A DNA stretch of 64,000 nt, from positions 806,001-870,000 of the forward strand of contig NZ_VORA01000001.1 of the NCBI RefSeq assembly GCF_008477545.1. The letters are read 5' to 3'. The notes beneath the pieces were generated by a model. That model was given only the letters and a program-made list of their open reading frames with translations, was not told where the DNA came from and searched no databases. Source of the stretch: Roseibium aestuarii (GTDB taxonomy: Bacteria; Pseudomonadota; Alphaproteobacteria; Rhizobiales; Stappiaceae). Made by a program: the position numbers and the translations under genes. This document shows, one piece after another, positions 17,261 through 27,600 of the stretch (positions are counted from its first letter, which is position 1; each line of letters opens with the position of its first letter).

Positions 17261-19961
17261 CCTCTTCGCCAAACAGCTCCAGGTACCGAACCGTATTGAC
17301 GATATATTCCACCCGTTCCTGAGGTCGGGCTGAAATCGGAAGGCTCATACCCCAGGCTACTACGGAATCCTCGGAAACCTGTTCCGGACTTTCCAAATCC
17401 AGCTCTTCCGCATCCGGATACTGCAATTTGACAAGCATGATGATGAGGAGTGGACGGGCCCGTTTCTCTCGATAGATCCTGCCGGGGAAGTTGGGTTTTT
17501 TATCGCTGGCTTCAAACCCGGCCAGATAGTCTTCCTCGGCTAACGCGATTTCACCCTGCCCGAGACCTGCCTTTTCGAAACTAGAATCGGCTATGCGCAT
17601 TCGTTTGCCACCAAATGCGATGAAGCCTTTTCGCAAATCCTTAGGGGCGATCGTTCTGGTAATCGGTTTGATTGGAAGACCTATCGACTCCTCGGTTTCG
17701 GTATTGCCGCTCTTGCTGGTTATCAGAACATCCCAGCTTTTAAGCTCGTCGAGCTTCCTGGAATCTATGTACTTTCTAATTGGACCGGGGTTAGTCGTGA
17801 CGCTTTCCTCTGCATTTCGCCAACCAGCAAGAAACTGGTCGACAATCTCGACCGGGACGTGGGTGAAGCAGAAGCCGGCTGAGGCAGGAATTTCGTTGAA
17901 GGCGCCATTGGAAACGGTATTCACAAGGCGAATTGCCAGTTCCTTGTTTGCCTTAAGATCAGCTTCGCTGGAACTGACCCTTGAGGTTTCAACGAACTTG
18001 TTCGAAAGGCCGACAAGCGTTGTCACCTTCTTGCCTGAACCAAGCTTGTTCCTCGCTGTTACAAGCAATGATGCAGGATGGCTCCGTACTGCGAGTCCGA
18101 ACATTTTGGGTGTAGCCTTTGCCTTTTCCATAGTCCGAAGCTCGCGATGGAGTTCTTCGGCTGCCGTGGCAATGTAGGAATACCAGCCTATGGCATCATC
18201 TGGCATCCAGATGCGGCAGAGATCTTCATAACCACCTCGATACCCGAACCACCGGCCCATCTGGAGCAGCGTGTCGTACATCATGGAGTTTCGAAGGAAC
18301 CACGTGATTGTGAGGCCTTCCAGTGTGAGGCCCCGCGAGAGGGAGAACCCGCCGACAGCGATAACTGTCTGGCCGTTGTCCCCTGAAGCGGAATAGTCCA
18401 GATCATTTACCCGGCTATTGACCTCGACAACTCGTGCGGATGCGCAGGCGTCGAGAAGCATGTTCTGAATAGGCTCCCAATTGGGTTCATCCTGGGAGTA
18501 CTCTTCTTCCCAAACGGATTTGAGAGCTCGTATTTCGGGGTCAGCCAGTGCCGCGCTGCCTTTGCTCCCATTAATCCTAATTGAATCAAGGATTTGATCC
18601 AGTGCATCGTGCAGCCGGTTTCGAAGATGGCTTTGAACAGCAGTGAAGCGGCTGGCATTGACGAGCATCGAACAATGAGAGGCCTTTTGACCTCGGAGAT
18701 TTCGGATTGTTCGCGCAAGGAGAAAACATTGAAGGGCCCTTAGGAGCGATTCCGGAAGCACCTCTGGTACATGGGTTATTTTGTGAGTAATTGGCAGTAC
18801 GTCTTGATTGTCCTCAATGTAACGTAGCCATGTTGGCATGCCGTCTTCGGGAAGCCCATCGATAAAAATCTTCTTGGCGCCAAAGTAGTTGGTAGGTGCA
18901 TCTAGACCAATGATGAAGTCGCGCGGGAATAGGTCCTCGCTGTACATCTCATCGTCCTGATCAGGATCGATGAAGATATTCGCGAACGGCGTCGCAGTGT
19001 ATCCAACATAGCAGCTCCGATGAAACATGTTCAGGAGATCGCGAATCTGGCCATTGATCGTTGTGACGAGCTTCTTGCCATACTTGGTGTTGATGGACGC
19101 ATTGTCGGCCTCATCATCGATCAGCAACATGGGCTGATCGATCATCTCCATATCCCCACGGGCGCTGTTATCGCGAAGCCAGTCAAGTAGATTCGCAAGG
19201 GTGCGATGGTTTTTCTTGATCACCAGAACGACCGGGACCTTGTAGGATTCGATCTCGCTCGTATTGGTGGATGCCGTAGATTTGTTGAAGTCCCGAAGTG
19301 TATTTGTCAGACTGACAGGGGTGTTGTTGGGATCAAAATGTCCGACTCCAATGACATGTTTGGCGCCGTTCTTTTTCCTGTCCTGAGACTTGGCGGTATC
19401 CCGGCCTATGAAGCCTTCATCGATCCGGGCTTGTGTCTGATTGCGAAGGTTGTTGTGAATACCCGCAATCACGATGATCAGGCGGTAACCGGCATCGGCT
19501 GCCTTGCAGATAAGGCCAGTATAGTTTGCAGTCTTTCCACTTTGGACATGGCCAACGACCATGCCTCGCCGGTCCCAGGGAACATGCTTGTTCGGATTTC
19601 CAAGTCGCCCGAGAATCTTGTCTGTAACCGTATCGGTTGCGAGCACAACATCTTTCGGAAGTCCATTCTGTAGGAGAAGCTTTCTGTAGCGGCTCCAGTA
19701 AAATGGATCGATAGAGGGTTTGGCATCATCAAGCCAGGGTTCGAAGTCCTCGGCATCAACGACAGCTCCCAGTCCGGCCTTGATTCCCTGCTTAACCTCG
19801 ATTTCACGGGCAAGGGCTTCGAGGGTTTCTTCATCAAGCCCTGGTGCGATAATCCCAGCGAGTTGTCCTATCATCGCTCGAAGTTCGGCTTCGGTTTTGC
19901 GCGGCTGGTCGAACAGGGCGGATTCCACAACGCTTCGCAACTGATCGTATGAATTGGTCAC
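17220..19961 (-). CDS. Z1-domain ATPase/helicase-like protein
   Basis: A 913-residue Z1-domain protein. Residues 136-150 contain the P-loop-like VGHVQSGKTANYTGL, and LLIDDEADNASIN (about 280) is the Walker B/DExx equivalent. Later blocks such as VGGFSLSRGLTLEGLTITWF, LLQMGRWFGYRGGYEDL and the C-terminal acidic tail are typical Z1 features. The family is a superfamily-2-like NTPase expected to move on or remodel DNA. It starts with GTG at 19961, which shares one base with the TAG stop of the MutL-like gene (TAGTG), a strong coupling signal. Confidence 0.9.
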   Translation of the reverse strand: MTNSYDQLRSVVESALFDQPRKTEAELRAMIGQLAGIIAPGLDEETLEALAREIEVKQGIKAGLGAVVDAEDFEPWLDDAKPSIDPFYWSRYRKLLLQNGLPKDVVLATDTVTDKILGRLGNPNKHVPWDRRGMVVGHVQSGKTANYTGLICKAADAGYRLIIVIAGIHNNLRNQTQARIDEGFIGRDTAKSQDRKKNGAKHVIGVGHFDPNNTPVSLTNTLRDFNKSTASTNTSEIESYKVPVVLVIKKNHRTLANLLDWLRDNSARGDMEMIDQPMLLIDDEADNASINTKYGKKLVTTINGQIRDLLNMFHRSCYVGYTATPFANIFIDPDQDDEMYSEDLFPRDFIIGLDAPTNYFGAKKIFIDGLPEDGMPTWLRYIEDNQDVLPITHKITHVPEVLPESLLRALQCFLLARTIRNLRGQKASHCSMLVNASRFTAVQSHLRNRLHDALDQILDSIRINGSKGSAALADPEIRALKSVWEEEYSQDEPNWEPIQNMLLDACASARVVEVNSRVNDLDYSASGDNGQTVIAVGGFSLSRGLTLEGLTITWFLRNSMMYDTLLQMGRWFGYRGGYEDLCRIWMPDDAIGWYSYIATAAEELHRELRTMEKAKATPKMFGLAVRSHPASLLVTARNKLGSGKKVTTLVGLSNKFVETSRVSSSEADLKANKELAIRLVNTVSNGAFNEIPASAGFCFTHVPVEIVDQFLAGWRNAEESVTTNPGPIRKYIDSRKLDELKSWDVLITSKSGNTETEESIGLPIKPITRTIAPKDLRKGFIAFGGKRMRIADSSFEKAGLGQGEIALAEEDYLAGFEASDKKPNFPGRIYREKRARPLLIIMLVKLQYPDAEELDLESPEQVSEDSVVAWGMSLPISARPQERVEYIVNTVRYLELFGEEDEDEDLEAELEAS

Positions 19962-21478
19962 TATGATATTTCCCGGATGAACTCTTTAATAATGGGTTCT
20001 GCTGCGGCCCAATTGTCGCGCAGAAGTTGATGACTTTGCATGATTTCCGAGAGGCTTTCAGGCGATGCGCCGCCTGCAGTGAGCGCCTCTCCTATGGCGC
20101 GAACGAGCAGCTCGAGATCTGCCTTGTCTGCCGCATCGGCGACGACAGCTTCGGCGTTTCCTACAAGTTCCGCATGCAGTGTCTCGATCGGAAGAGACGA
20201 ACCAATCAGGCGCAGACAACGCTGGAAGTCTATATGCAACTCCTCGGGTAACTGCGCGGAGAATGTCTGAAAAACCGGATGCTCGAGGTTCGGTCGAAAA
20301 ATGACATGGCCGTCTTTGAGTACCCGGTTCCAGACAGGAAGTCTGGTTTCATCAACAAGCTTCTGTCCTCTTCGCTGGTATGTTCTCTTGGACGTTCCGA
20401 CAAAGCGCTCGATAACTTTTTTCAGTCGTTCACGCACCACGGGAGGAAGCTGGGCTGAGGCCTTTTTGACGTCGATCTTCCAGTCCGCGTCCATTGTATT
20501 TGGTATATCGACAGAAATCCTGCAGAGCTTGGTTAGCTCGGTCTGTTTCGCGAGGCCGAGCCAGCTACCGGCAATAATTAGTCTGTCTTCACGATAGACA
20601 TAAAGACCCTGGGATTTTAGGTGACCTTCGGGACCACCAAGTTCGTTCCACTGTTCTTTTGAGACCATCTTGTGGTGCGGGAGCGTCCTGCAGCGAACTT
20701 TCACAACACCTTGCTCTAGAACAATCTCGTCCGGCGGGTCCCATTGCCCAGATGTTGAATCCTTTGCCATTGGATCGATCGGCGTCAACCGTCTTCCATT
20801 CAGGAAGAGCTTGAGCCGGGGGTTGTTTCCCTCAAGAAAGCGATGAAACACCAACCTGAGGTGTCGTTCAGCGCGCGACAGTTCAGAATTGAGGGTGGCC
20901 GTACGTTTGACCGGATCATCGGCGTGACCGCCCATCATCCGGTCCAGGTTGTCCCAAAACACAACGGTACCACTAGATGCCAGAAGGTAGCTTCTTCCCA
21001 AGGGGTCCGGGTCATCTATGAGTTCGAGAGTCCAGTCGTTTTCTCTCGCGATCCTGTCGAGATTCCATTGGGCACATGCCAAAGCGTCACGATGACGTGT
21101 CATAACGGTTAGACATCGGCATTGCGAGAAACTCGCACTTTTCATCCCGAGGCCGAACCGTCCAAGGTCGCGGGGCGTGCGCATCGAGGTAGGGTTCTTG
21201 GCGCCCAGTCTCATTGCCTCAACGAGATCATGCTCGGTCATACCGCAGCCATCATCGATGATTGCAAGCCAAGGAGTTTCTGAAGTTGTTTCTGCAACCA
21301 ACTTAACCTCGGAAGCATTGGCGGAAATCGAGTTATCGATAATATCTGCCAATGCTGTCTCCAGGTTGTATCCAAAGTCGCGATGGCCCTCGATGAGGGC
21401 GGAAGCATACGGCGTTGCATCAACCTTTCTGGTTTGCAATACCTTGTTTGAGTTTGACGAAATGGATGTTGGCAGCAT
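19961..21478 (-). CDS. MutL-like GHKL ATPase (Mza-type defence operon)
   Basis: First gene of the operon. The protein has about 505 residues with a GHKL ATPase domain: N-box ADIIDNSISANA (about 44-55), DDGCGMTEHDL (75-85) and GRFGLGMKSAS (106-116). These are the motifs shared by MutL, Hsp90 and MORC proteins. A transducer-like region follows, then an alpha-helical C terminus without the MutL endonuclease motif. It is expected to act as an ATP-driven clamp or sensor for the Z1/nuclease partners. The start is uncertain: ATG 21478 is used, and an in-frame TTG lies at 21505. The 165 bp upstream are AT-rich and should hold the operon promoter. Confidence 0.88.
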   Translation of the reverse strand: MLPTSISSNSNKVLQTRKVDATPYASALIEGHRDFGYNLETALADIIDNSISANASEVKLVAETTSETPWLAIIDDGCGMTEHDLVEAMRLGAKNPTSMRTPRDLGRFGLGMKSASFSQCRCLTVMTRHRDALACAQWNLDRIARENDWTLELIDDPDPLGRSYLLASSGTVVFWDNLDRMMGGHADDPVKRTATLNSELSRAERHLRLVFHRFLEGNNPRLKLFLNGRRLTPIDPMAKDSTSGQWDPPDEIVLEQGVVKVRCRTLPHHKMVSKEQWNELGGPEGHLKSQGLYVYREDRLIIAGSWLGLAKQTELTKLCRISVDIPNTMDADWKIDVKKASAQLPPVVRERLKKVIERFVGTSKRTYQRRGQKLVDETRLPVWNRVLKDGHVIFRPNLEHPVFQTFSAQLPEELHIDFQRCLRLIGSSLPIETLHAELVGNAEAVVADAADKADLELLVRAIGEALTAGGASPESLSEIMQSHQLLRDNWAAAEPIIKEFIREIS

Positions 21479-21672
21479 TGAATTTGTCACACGAGGAATC
21501 CGCAAATATTAAATATATCAGAGCCTAATGGTAGCCGTCTCGCAAGGTCCGCATTGGCCTCTGGTATTGGAACGGCGGCGCATCCAGACGGGGCCCGGCT
21601 AAGCCTAAAAAACTTTGATTAGATACGCGTATAAGTAGGCGGACACCAAATTGATAAGTATTGCTGTTGAAC

Positions 21673-22041
21673 TCAAACACGGGCCTGTTCTTCGATCAAT
21701 ACAGCCACCGCCTCCACCGCAGCCGGCACCATCGTCAGTTCATACTCGCGCCCCGGTGGTGTCCATCCCTCTGCAAGCAGCGACATCCAGATCGGTGAGC
21801 CGTCGGCCCGCTTGTCCGGCACCCAGTCTAGGAGCGCCGTCAGGCGCCGGGCAAGGCTGCCGTAGATCAGGTTGGCCGTCTTCGGCTGGTCGCTCGTGAG
21901 AGCGAGGTCTGCAAGGGTCCGCATGCTGGCGGTCCGTTTCGGTGCGTGCGCATGGACCTTCAGCAGGCTTGCCTCCTTGTCGCTCAGGCCGGCTTTGCGG
22001 AAAGCCCTCGCATAGGCTTCGGGGCTCGGTCTGGGCCGCAA
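21673..22041 (-). CDS. Small protein resembling the N-terminal domain of some HNH nucleases
   Basis: About 122 residues from a TTG start (22041), 15 bp after the HNH-like gene. The pattern YARAFRKAGLSDKEASLLKVHAHAP, then TANLIYGSLARRL and EYELTMVPAAVEAVAVL, resembles a domain that precedes HNH domains in some restriction-like proteins. That is from memory and not a computed match. It may therefore be the recognition partner of the neighbouring HNH-like protein. The start is uncertain because no ribosome-binding site stands out. Confidence 0.5.
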   Translation of the reverse strand: MRPRPSPEAYARAFRKAGLSDKEASLLKVHAHAPKRTASMRTLADLALTSDQPKTANLIYGSLARRLTALLDWVPDKRADGSPIWMSLLAEGWTPPGREYELTMVPAAVEAVAVLIEEQARV

Positions 22042-22056
22042 GGGGCGCGGTCGCGC

Positions 22057-22515
22057 TTAGGGGGCTTCAAGCGACTCCCTGTCCAGCGTCAGCTTCAGCC
22101 ACCATGCGGGCAGGGCCTCCCGGTCTCGCCCCCTTGCGAGTGAGATGGATCGCCCTGCGGCAATGTCCGCACACAGGCGCATCCGCTCGGCAATGCTGAA
22201 CAGCGCAACGAATTCGCGGCCATACCCGCCACTGGCGAGGTGTCGGCAGAAAAGATCCCATTCTCCCGGCAGGGCATTGAAGCGCTTGTGCAACCGGCTG
22301 TGACAGGGCTTGCAGATCGGGCAGGTCCCGGTGAGCGTGAAGTCGAAGGGTTCCGAATAGTCTTCGGCATGCCATTCATTGGGCGCCCGGTCGGGATCGC
22401 CGCAGATTGCACAGGGCTCGCCTTCGAAGGGAGCAGGTCTGCCGGTCAGTCTTCTGAAGGCGGGTGCGATCTTTCCCCGTTGCCGGGGGCTGTAGCCGTT
22501 ATAGTACCCGGTCAT
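22057..22515 (-). CDS. HNH-type zinc-finger protein
   Basis: A 152-residue protein. It has a CAICGDPD knuckle (about residue 36) followed some 30 residues later by CPICKPCHSRLHKRF. Together these give paired CxxC motifs and CHxxLH as in HNH endonucleases with structural zinc. Residues 45-58 (NEWHAEDYSEPF) could carry the first active-site His (the motif is WHAEDY). The N terminus is basic. It is encoded next to the 122-residue gene with 15 bp between them, suggesting a two-gene unit lying between the Mza-like and McrBC-like modules. Nuclease function is inferred. Confidence 0.65.
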   Translation of the reverse strand: MTGYYNGYSPRQRGKIAPAFRRLTGRPAPFEGEPCAICGDPDRAPNEWHAEDYSEPFDFTLTGTCPICKPCHSRLHKRFNALPGEWDLFCRHLASGGYGREFVALFSIAERMRLCADIAAGRSISLARGRDREALPAWWLKLTLDRESLEAP

Positions 22516-22603
22516 GCCCGATCACCTGTGGCGGCCATCAAGCCGTGTTCAGTGACGCCAGTCGTCCTGCTCGCTCCCATGACTGCGCTGCCGGTCCGTC
22601 TGC

Positions 22604-22786
22604 TCATCGAGCCGGCACGCTGAAGAAGCTCTTCAGCGCCGCGATCAGCCAGAACAGGAAGGCGAGGTCGCGCTCCTTTCGAAACGCGCGGCAGGACAGG
22701 ATGCCGAAGAGCATCGCGCAGGGGAGGGAGAGGGAAATCCAGTCCCTGATCTGGTCTGCCAGTCCATATGTGATCGGATCGGTCAT
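22604..22786 (-). CDS. Small putative membrane protein
   Basis: A 60-residue protein with AGGAG 5 nt before the ATG. It has two hydrophobic segments (WISLSLPCAMLFGILSC and LAFLFWLIAALKSFF) separated by a charged loop, RAFRKERD. I do not recognise it. Its position between the HNH-like and HEPN genes, on the same strand, leaves open a role as a membrane-acting effector or anchor in the HEPN/McrBC group, but nothing proves this. Confidence 0.5.
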   Translation of the reverse strand: MTDPITYGLADQIRDWISLSLPCAMLFGILSCRAFRKERDLAFLFWLIAALKSFFSVPAR

Positions 22787-22924
22787 GGGGCTCCTGCCGC
22801 AAGGTCTCTGGTCCGGGAAGACGTGGCGGCGTGTGGGGCCGATGTCTCTCACGCCAGAGATAAGCGAGCAGGGTGACAAATCCTGTCATGGTCATTTCGG
22901 CGGGCAAAACCGGCATGTCTCCAC

Positions 22925-23590
22925 TCACTCCACAACCGGATAGAAAGCCCGGCCCCAGTCGCGGTCGGGAGTGTCCATCATCAGGTCGATGAAGACCGGC
23001 ATGAGGAAGGCCAGGATGGCGCTGCCGTCTCGCACCTGGGTGCGGTTGACGGAACTCGCCCATGTGGTGCCGCCATGCATCATCTGGTTGCGGAGAACAT
23101 AGAGCCGGTCGAAGACCATGCTGAGAATCTGCGCCGTGTCGCTTGCCGCAAGCGCCCGGGCGAAAGTCGCCCGGTCCCGGTCAAGTCGCGCCTGCCAGTC
23201 CTCGAAGCCTTCGACGCCATTCTGGTGCATCCAGAACGGGCTGAAGACATAGCGGTTGTCCATCAGCATCCGGATCGGTCCGGAAAACCGCTGCCAGATG
23301 GCGTCATAGATGCGCCGTCCCGCATCGAGCTTCACCAGCTTGCGGAAGAACTCCTGAAACCGGCTGCGCTCGCTGGGAGCAATCGCGCCGAAATCCCGTT
23401 CCTCAGCATAGGCCGCGTTGAAGGCGATCCAGAGGAAGAGAAAGCGTGCATCCTCGTCGTCGCCGCAGGCTTCAGCCCGCCCGATCCAGCTTATCGAGCG
23501 ATGGACGCGCAGACCCATGGTTTCGGGAAAGCCGGAGCGGACAGCGCGCTGTTTCGCCTTCAGCGTGTCGAAATCCAGTATTCCGGTCAT
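22925..23590 (-). CDS. HEPN-domain protein
   Basis: A 221-residue, mostly helical protein. The HEPN signature is at 167-172, RNQMMH (R-x4-H), followed by GG, as in HEPN RNases. An Apea-like arrangement is suggested by RFLFLWIAFNAAY (about 49-61), frequent in this subgroup. HEPN proteins cut RNA in toxin-antitoxin and abortive-infection systems. ATG 23590 is preceded by AAGGATC. It lies 22 bp after the WYL regulator on the same strand. Those two are divergent from the helicase-McrBC genes, so it is probably an effector or accessory subunit of that system. Confidence 0.75.
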   Translation of the reverse strand: MTGILDFDTLKAKQRAVRSGFPETMGLRVHRSISWIGRAEACGDDEDARFLFLWIAFNAAYAEERDFGAIAPSERSRFQEFFRKLVKLDAGRRIYDAIWQRFSGPIRMLMDNRYVFSPFWMHQNGVEGFEDWQARLDRDRATFARALAASDTAQILSMVFDRLYVLRNQMMHGGTTWASSVNRTQVRDGSAILAFLMPVFIDLMMDTPDRDWGRAFYPVVE

Positions 23591-23612
23591 GATCCTTGCC
23601 CCCAACGCTTGC

Positions 23613-24596
23613 TCATGGCAGCCCCGTAAAGTCGTCGCGCTGGTGGCCCCGGACCATCTCGCGCATTTCGTCTGGTGCCAGCACCTCCACCTTGTCGCCC
23701 CACTGGTAGAGGTGCCAGACCATCTCGTTCCAGCCGCCGGCGGTGAAACGCACGGAAAGGCTGCCGTCGGGCTCGCGGGTCAGGCTCTGGTCCGGGTGGA
23801 AGATGAATTCGGCCGCCCGATCCGCCACTTCCGGCGCAAAGCGCCAGACATTCTCCCGGTACTGCGCCGGGTCCTGCCAGATCCCGAAGGAGCGGGCCGC
23901 ATAAGTCTCCAGATCGAAGTCTTCAGCCATCGGGAAGCTGGTTTCCTGGCATTCCGCTTCCCGGATCAGATCCATCCGGAAATTCAGGATTGTCTCAGGC
24001 CGCTTCGGGTCACGGGCAACGAGATAGGTGCGGTGGCCGAGCAGAACCCCATGCGGCTCCAGAATGCGGTCGCATTTCTCCGCACGGCCATATCGAACCT
24101 TGATCTGAAAGGGGCCCTTCAGTGCTTCCGCAACGGTTTCAAAGACACCGCTTGCGAGCGCGACCTTCGGGCCTGGCCGCATGATCCTTCCCATGCCGGC
24201 CAGCACGGCGTCGGCGTCAGCTTCGCTGCGAGAGGCATCCTTGGGTGTCAGCCGCGCAAGCAGCTCGTCCTGCAGGTCGGTGAGAACCTGCGAGTGGCGG
24301 GTCCGTCCCTGTTCGGCAGCATTTCGAGCGGCGATTTCCAGTGCTTCGAGGGTTGTTTCCTGACGTGTGGCGAGCGGATCGAGAATATTGCCGGTGATCC
24401 GCCAGCGGCGTTTGCGGTCGTCGCCATCCTCGCTGATCACATTGTTGAAGGTAGTCTCCAGCGCCTCGGTCATGCGCTGGGCCGTGCGGTGCGACACGTC
24501 GAATTCCTCGCAGATTTCCTCAAGACTGATGCCGCGCCGCCGGTTCTGGGCGAGCCTTGCCAAACGGATCAGTTCTTGTGCTTTCGAGAATGACAT
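23613..24596 (-). CDS. WYL-domain transcriptional regulator
   Basis: About 327 residues. The N-terminal winged helix (ISLEEICEEFDVSHRTAQRMTEALE) is followed by a WYL domain (LEPHGVLLGHRTYLVARDP to NFRMDLIREAE) and a C-terminal extension (SFGIWQDPAQYR). Regulators of this build, such as BrxR and CapW, repress defence operons and may sense nucleic-acid ligands. It is divergent from the nuclease/helicase gene and shares its promoter region. ATG 24596 is used; an in-frame GTG at 24620 would add eight residues. It likely controls both directions. Confidence 0.85.
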   Translation of the reverse strand: MSFSKAQELIRLARLAQNRRRGISLEEICEEFDVSHRTAQRMTEALETTFNNVISEDGDDRKRRWRITGNILDPLATRQETTLEALEIAARNAAEQGRTRHSQVLTDLQDELLARLTPKDASRSEADADAVLAGMGRIMRPGPKVALASGVFETVAEALKGPFQIKVRYGRAEKCDRILEPHGVLLGHRTYLVARDPKRPETILNFRMDLIREAECQETSFPMAEDFDLETYAARSFGIWQDPAQYRENVWRFAPEVADRAAEFIFHPDQSLTREPDGSLSVRFTAGGWNEMVWHLYQWGDKVEVLAPDEMREMVRGHQRDDFTGLP

Positions 24597-24613
24597 CCGC
24601 AGCCTGTCAGAAA

Positions 24614-24643
24614 TTGACACCCTTCTAACCTATTGAAGATTAT
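24614..24643 (+). promoter_or_regulatory. Sigma-70-like promoter for the helicase-mcrBC operon
   Basis: TTGACA at 24614-24619 and GATTAT at 24638-24643 are separated by 18 bp, about 50 bp before the helicase start. It overlaps the 5' end of the divergent WYL gene. CTATTGAAG and CTTATTGAGG nearby form an imperfect repeat that could be a WYL operator. Confidence 0.5.
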
Positions 24644-24693
24644 GCCTCTTATTGAGGTGATTCGCATTCTGGTTGTAGAATTTTGGTGTGCAT

Positions 24694-27600
24694 ATGAAAA
24701 TGTCGGGCGAAGAAATCCTGCTTTCCGCTACGGATCTCATGCGTTTCATGGGGTGTCGCCACGCGACTGCTCTGGATCTCGCTTATGGTGGCGGCGCAGA
24801 TCTCGTCCCTTGTGCCGACAGCGAGGATGCCGAGCTCCTGCAACGCCATGGCGATGCCCATGAGGCCGCCCATCTGGCGAAACTCAAGACCCGCCATGTG
24901 GACGTCATCGAGATCGAGCGAGGAAACCTTGCCGACAAGGCGGAAGAGACGAAGGCAGCTCTTCGCACGGGTGCAAGTGTCATCTTCCAGGGCGCTTTCT
25001 TTGGCGCTGCCGACCTGCCGGGGATTTCCTGGGGCGGCTGGTCCGACTTTCTGGAGCGGGTAGAGACGCCTTCGAATCTCGGTGCTTTCAGCTATGAGGT
25101 CAGCGACACCAAGCTGAAGCGCCGCGCTCACCCGAAGCATGTGCTGCAGCTTGTCCTCTATTCCGATCTCCTGACCGATCTTCAGGGCCGGGCACCCGAC
25201 TTCGCCCATGTGGAGCTCGGCGACGCCAGCCGCGCCACCCTGCGCCTTGCCGACTATCGCTACTATGCCCGCCGCGCCCGCAAGCGGCTGGAAGCCTTCG
25301 TGCGAGAGCCGTCCGCCACGCGGCCGATCCCCTGCAGCGATTGCGGCCTCTGCCGCTGGCGCGACCACTGTGCGGCAACCTGGAAGGCCGAAGACAGCCT
25401 GTTCCAGGTCGCCAACATCATGAAGACCCAAGTCAAGAAGCTCGAGCGCGCCGACATCCGCACCCTTGAACAATTGTCGGAAGTGACCGGCCGGGTGCGC
25501 GGCATCGGCGAGGGGACCCTGGACCGGCTGAAGGGGCAGGCGCGCCTGCAGCAGGCCCGCAAGACCGGCGAGCCGGCCTTCGAGCTGCGCCCCCGCCAGT
25601 TGGGCAAGGGCTTTGCGCTCCTGCCGCATCCCCAGCCGGGCGATCTCTTCTATGATATCGAGGGCGATCCGCACTATGAGGGCGGACTGGAATACCTGCA
25701 CGGCCTCTGGTTCGACGGCACCTTCAAGCCCTTCTGGGCCCATGATCACAAGGCCGAAGCCGAAGCCCTGCGCGATTTGCTGGAATTCTTCCGAAAGCGG
25801 CTGGAGCAGTACCCGCAGGCCCGCATCTATCACTATGCCCCTTACGAGGTGACGGCACTCCGCCGCCTCACCACAAAATACGGCATTGGCGAAGCCTTCC
25901 TGGATCGCCTGCAGCGGGAAAGCCGCTTTGTCGATCTCTATGCGGTGGTGCGCGGCGGCATCCAGATTTCCGAGCCGAACTATTCCATCAAGTCGCTGGA
26001 GGTCTTCTATGGCATCGAGCGTTCCGGCGAGGTGAAGACCGCCGGTGGCTCCGTCGTCGCCTACGAGGCCTGGCGCGAGAACGCCGACCAGCAGATCCTC
26101 GACGAGATCGAGGACTACAACCGCATCGATTGTGTCTCAACGGAAGCCTTGCGCGACTGGCTGGTCGGCATCCGCCCGGACGAGGACTGGTCGGTTCTGG
26201 AGGCGAATGCCGCCCCGAAACAGGCCGAGGAAGATGAGAAGGTGGCAGCCTTGCGGGCCCGCCTCGAAGCCTCGGATCTATCACCCGAGCGCCAGGAGCT
26301 TCTGTTCAATCTCGGCCTCTTCCATGGGCGCGAGCAGAAGCCTGCGCAATGGGCGGTGTTCGACAGCACCAGCCGGGAGGAGGATGAACTGATCGAAGAC
26401 CTCAACACCCTCGGTGGCCTGCGGGCCTGGGGCGAGGCGATCCCGGTCAAGCGTTCTTTCGCTCGCACCTATCAATATCCGGAACAGGACACCAAGCTGC
26501 GCAAGGGCGATCAGGCCACTGTACCGGTGATCGATGGCGCTCCGGCTCGGGTCACGATCGAGGACATGGACCCCGAGCGGCGACTGGTGACCGTGAAGGG
26601 CGGTCCGAAGCTGGCGCATCTTCTGGAAGACACCCTGTCTCTGCATCCGGACTGGCCGCTGGAAACCGATGTGATCGCCTCGGCCCTCCGCAATGTCATT
26701 GCCGATCAGTGTGACGACAAGGCCTATCGCGCGGTCGAGGATCTGCTCTCCCGCTCCAACCCCCGACTGAAGGGTTGGACAGGCGACATCTTCAAGGGCG
26801 AGGACACGGTTGCCGGAACCATTGCTGCGGTGACACGAATGGACGAGACCGTCCTGCCTATCCAGGGGCCTCCGGGCACCGGCAAGACCCATGTCAGCGC
26901 CCGCGCCATCCTGTCTCTGGTGCAGGCTGGCTACCGGGTCGGCGTTGCCTCCAACAGCCACGAGGCCATCCGCAATGTTCTCCTGGGCTGTGAAACGGCC
27001 ATGGGAGAATTCTCGTTCCCGCGCAAGCCTAAAATTCTGCACAAGGTCGGAAGGGGCAGCCAAGGATATCCCGATGAAAGCGTCATTTGGGCGGTGACCG
27101 ACAACGAGGAAGCGGAGGAAAATGGCGCCATCGTCGGCGGCACGGCCTTCTTCTTTGCCAGACCCAACAACATCCAGGCCTTCGACTGGCTCTTTGTCGA
27201 TGAAGCCGGGCAGGTCAGCCTTGCCAACATGCTGGCCATGGGCCGGGCGGCACGCAACATCGTGCTGGTTGGCGATCCCTGCCAGTTGCCGCAGGTCATT
27301 CAGGGCTCTCATCCGGAACCGGCCAATCTCTCCTGCCTCGAATACATGCTCGGCGACCATCAGACAGTCCCGCCCGAGCAGGGCATCTTCCTCCCCATCA
27401 GCCGCCGCATGCATCCGGACGTCTGTTCCTTCATTTCCGAGCAGGTCTATGAGGATCGCCTGACGAGCCACCACGACACCGCCCTGCAGGACGTGGTTGC
27501 GGACGGTCTGCCCGAGGCCGGGGCCTGGTGGGTTCCGGTCGAGCATGAGGGCAATGCCCAGGTCGCCCGCGAGGAAGTGGCGGAGATCAGGCAGATCATC

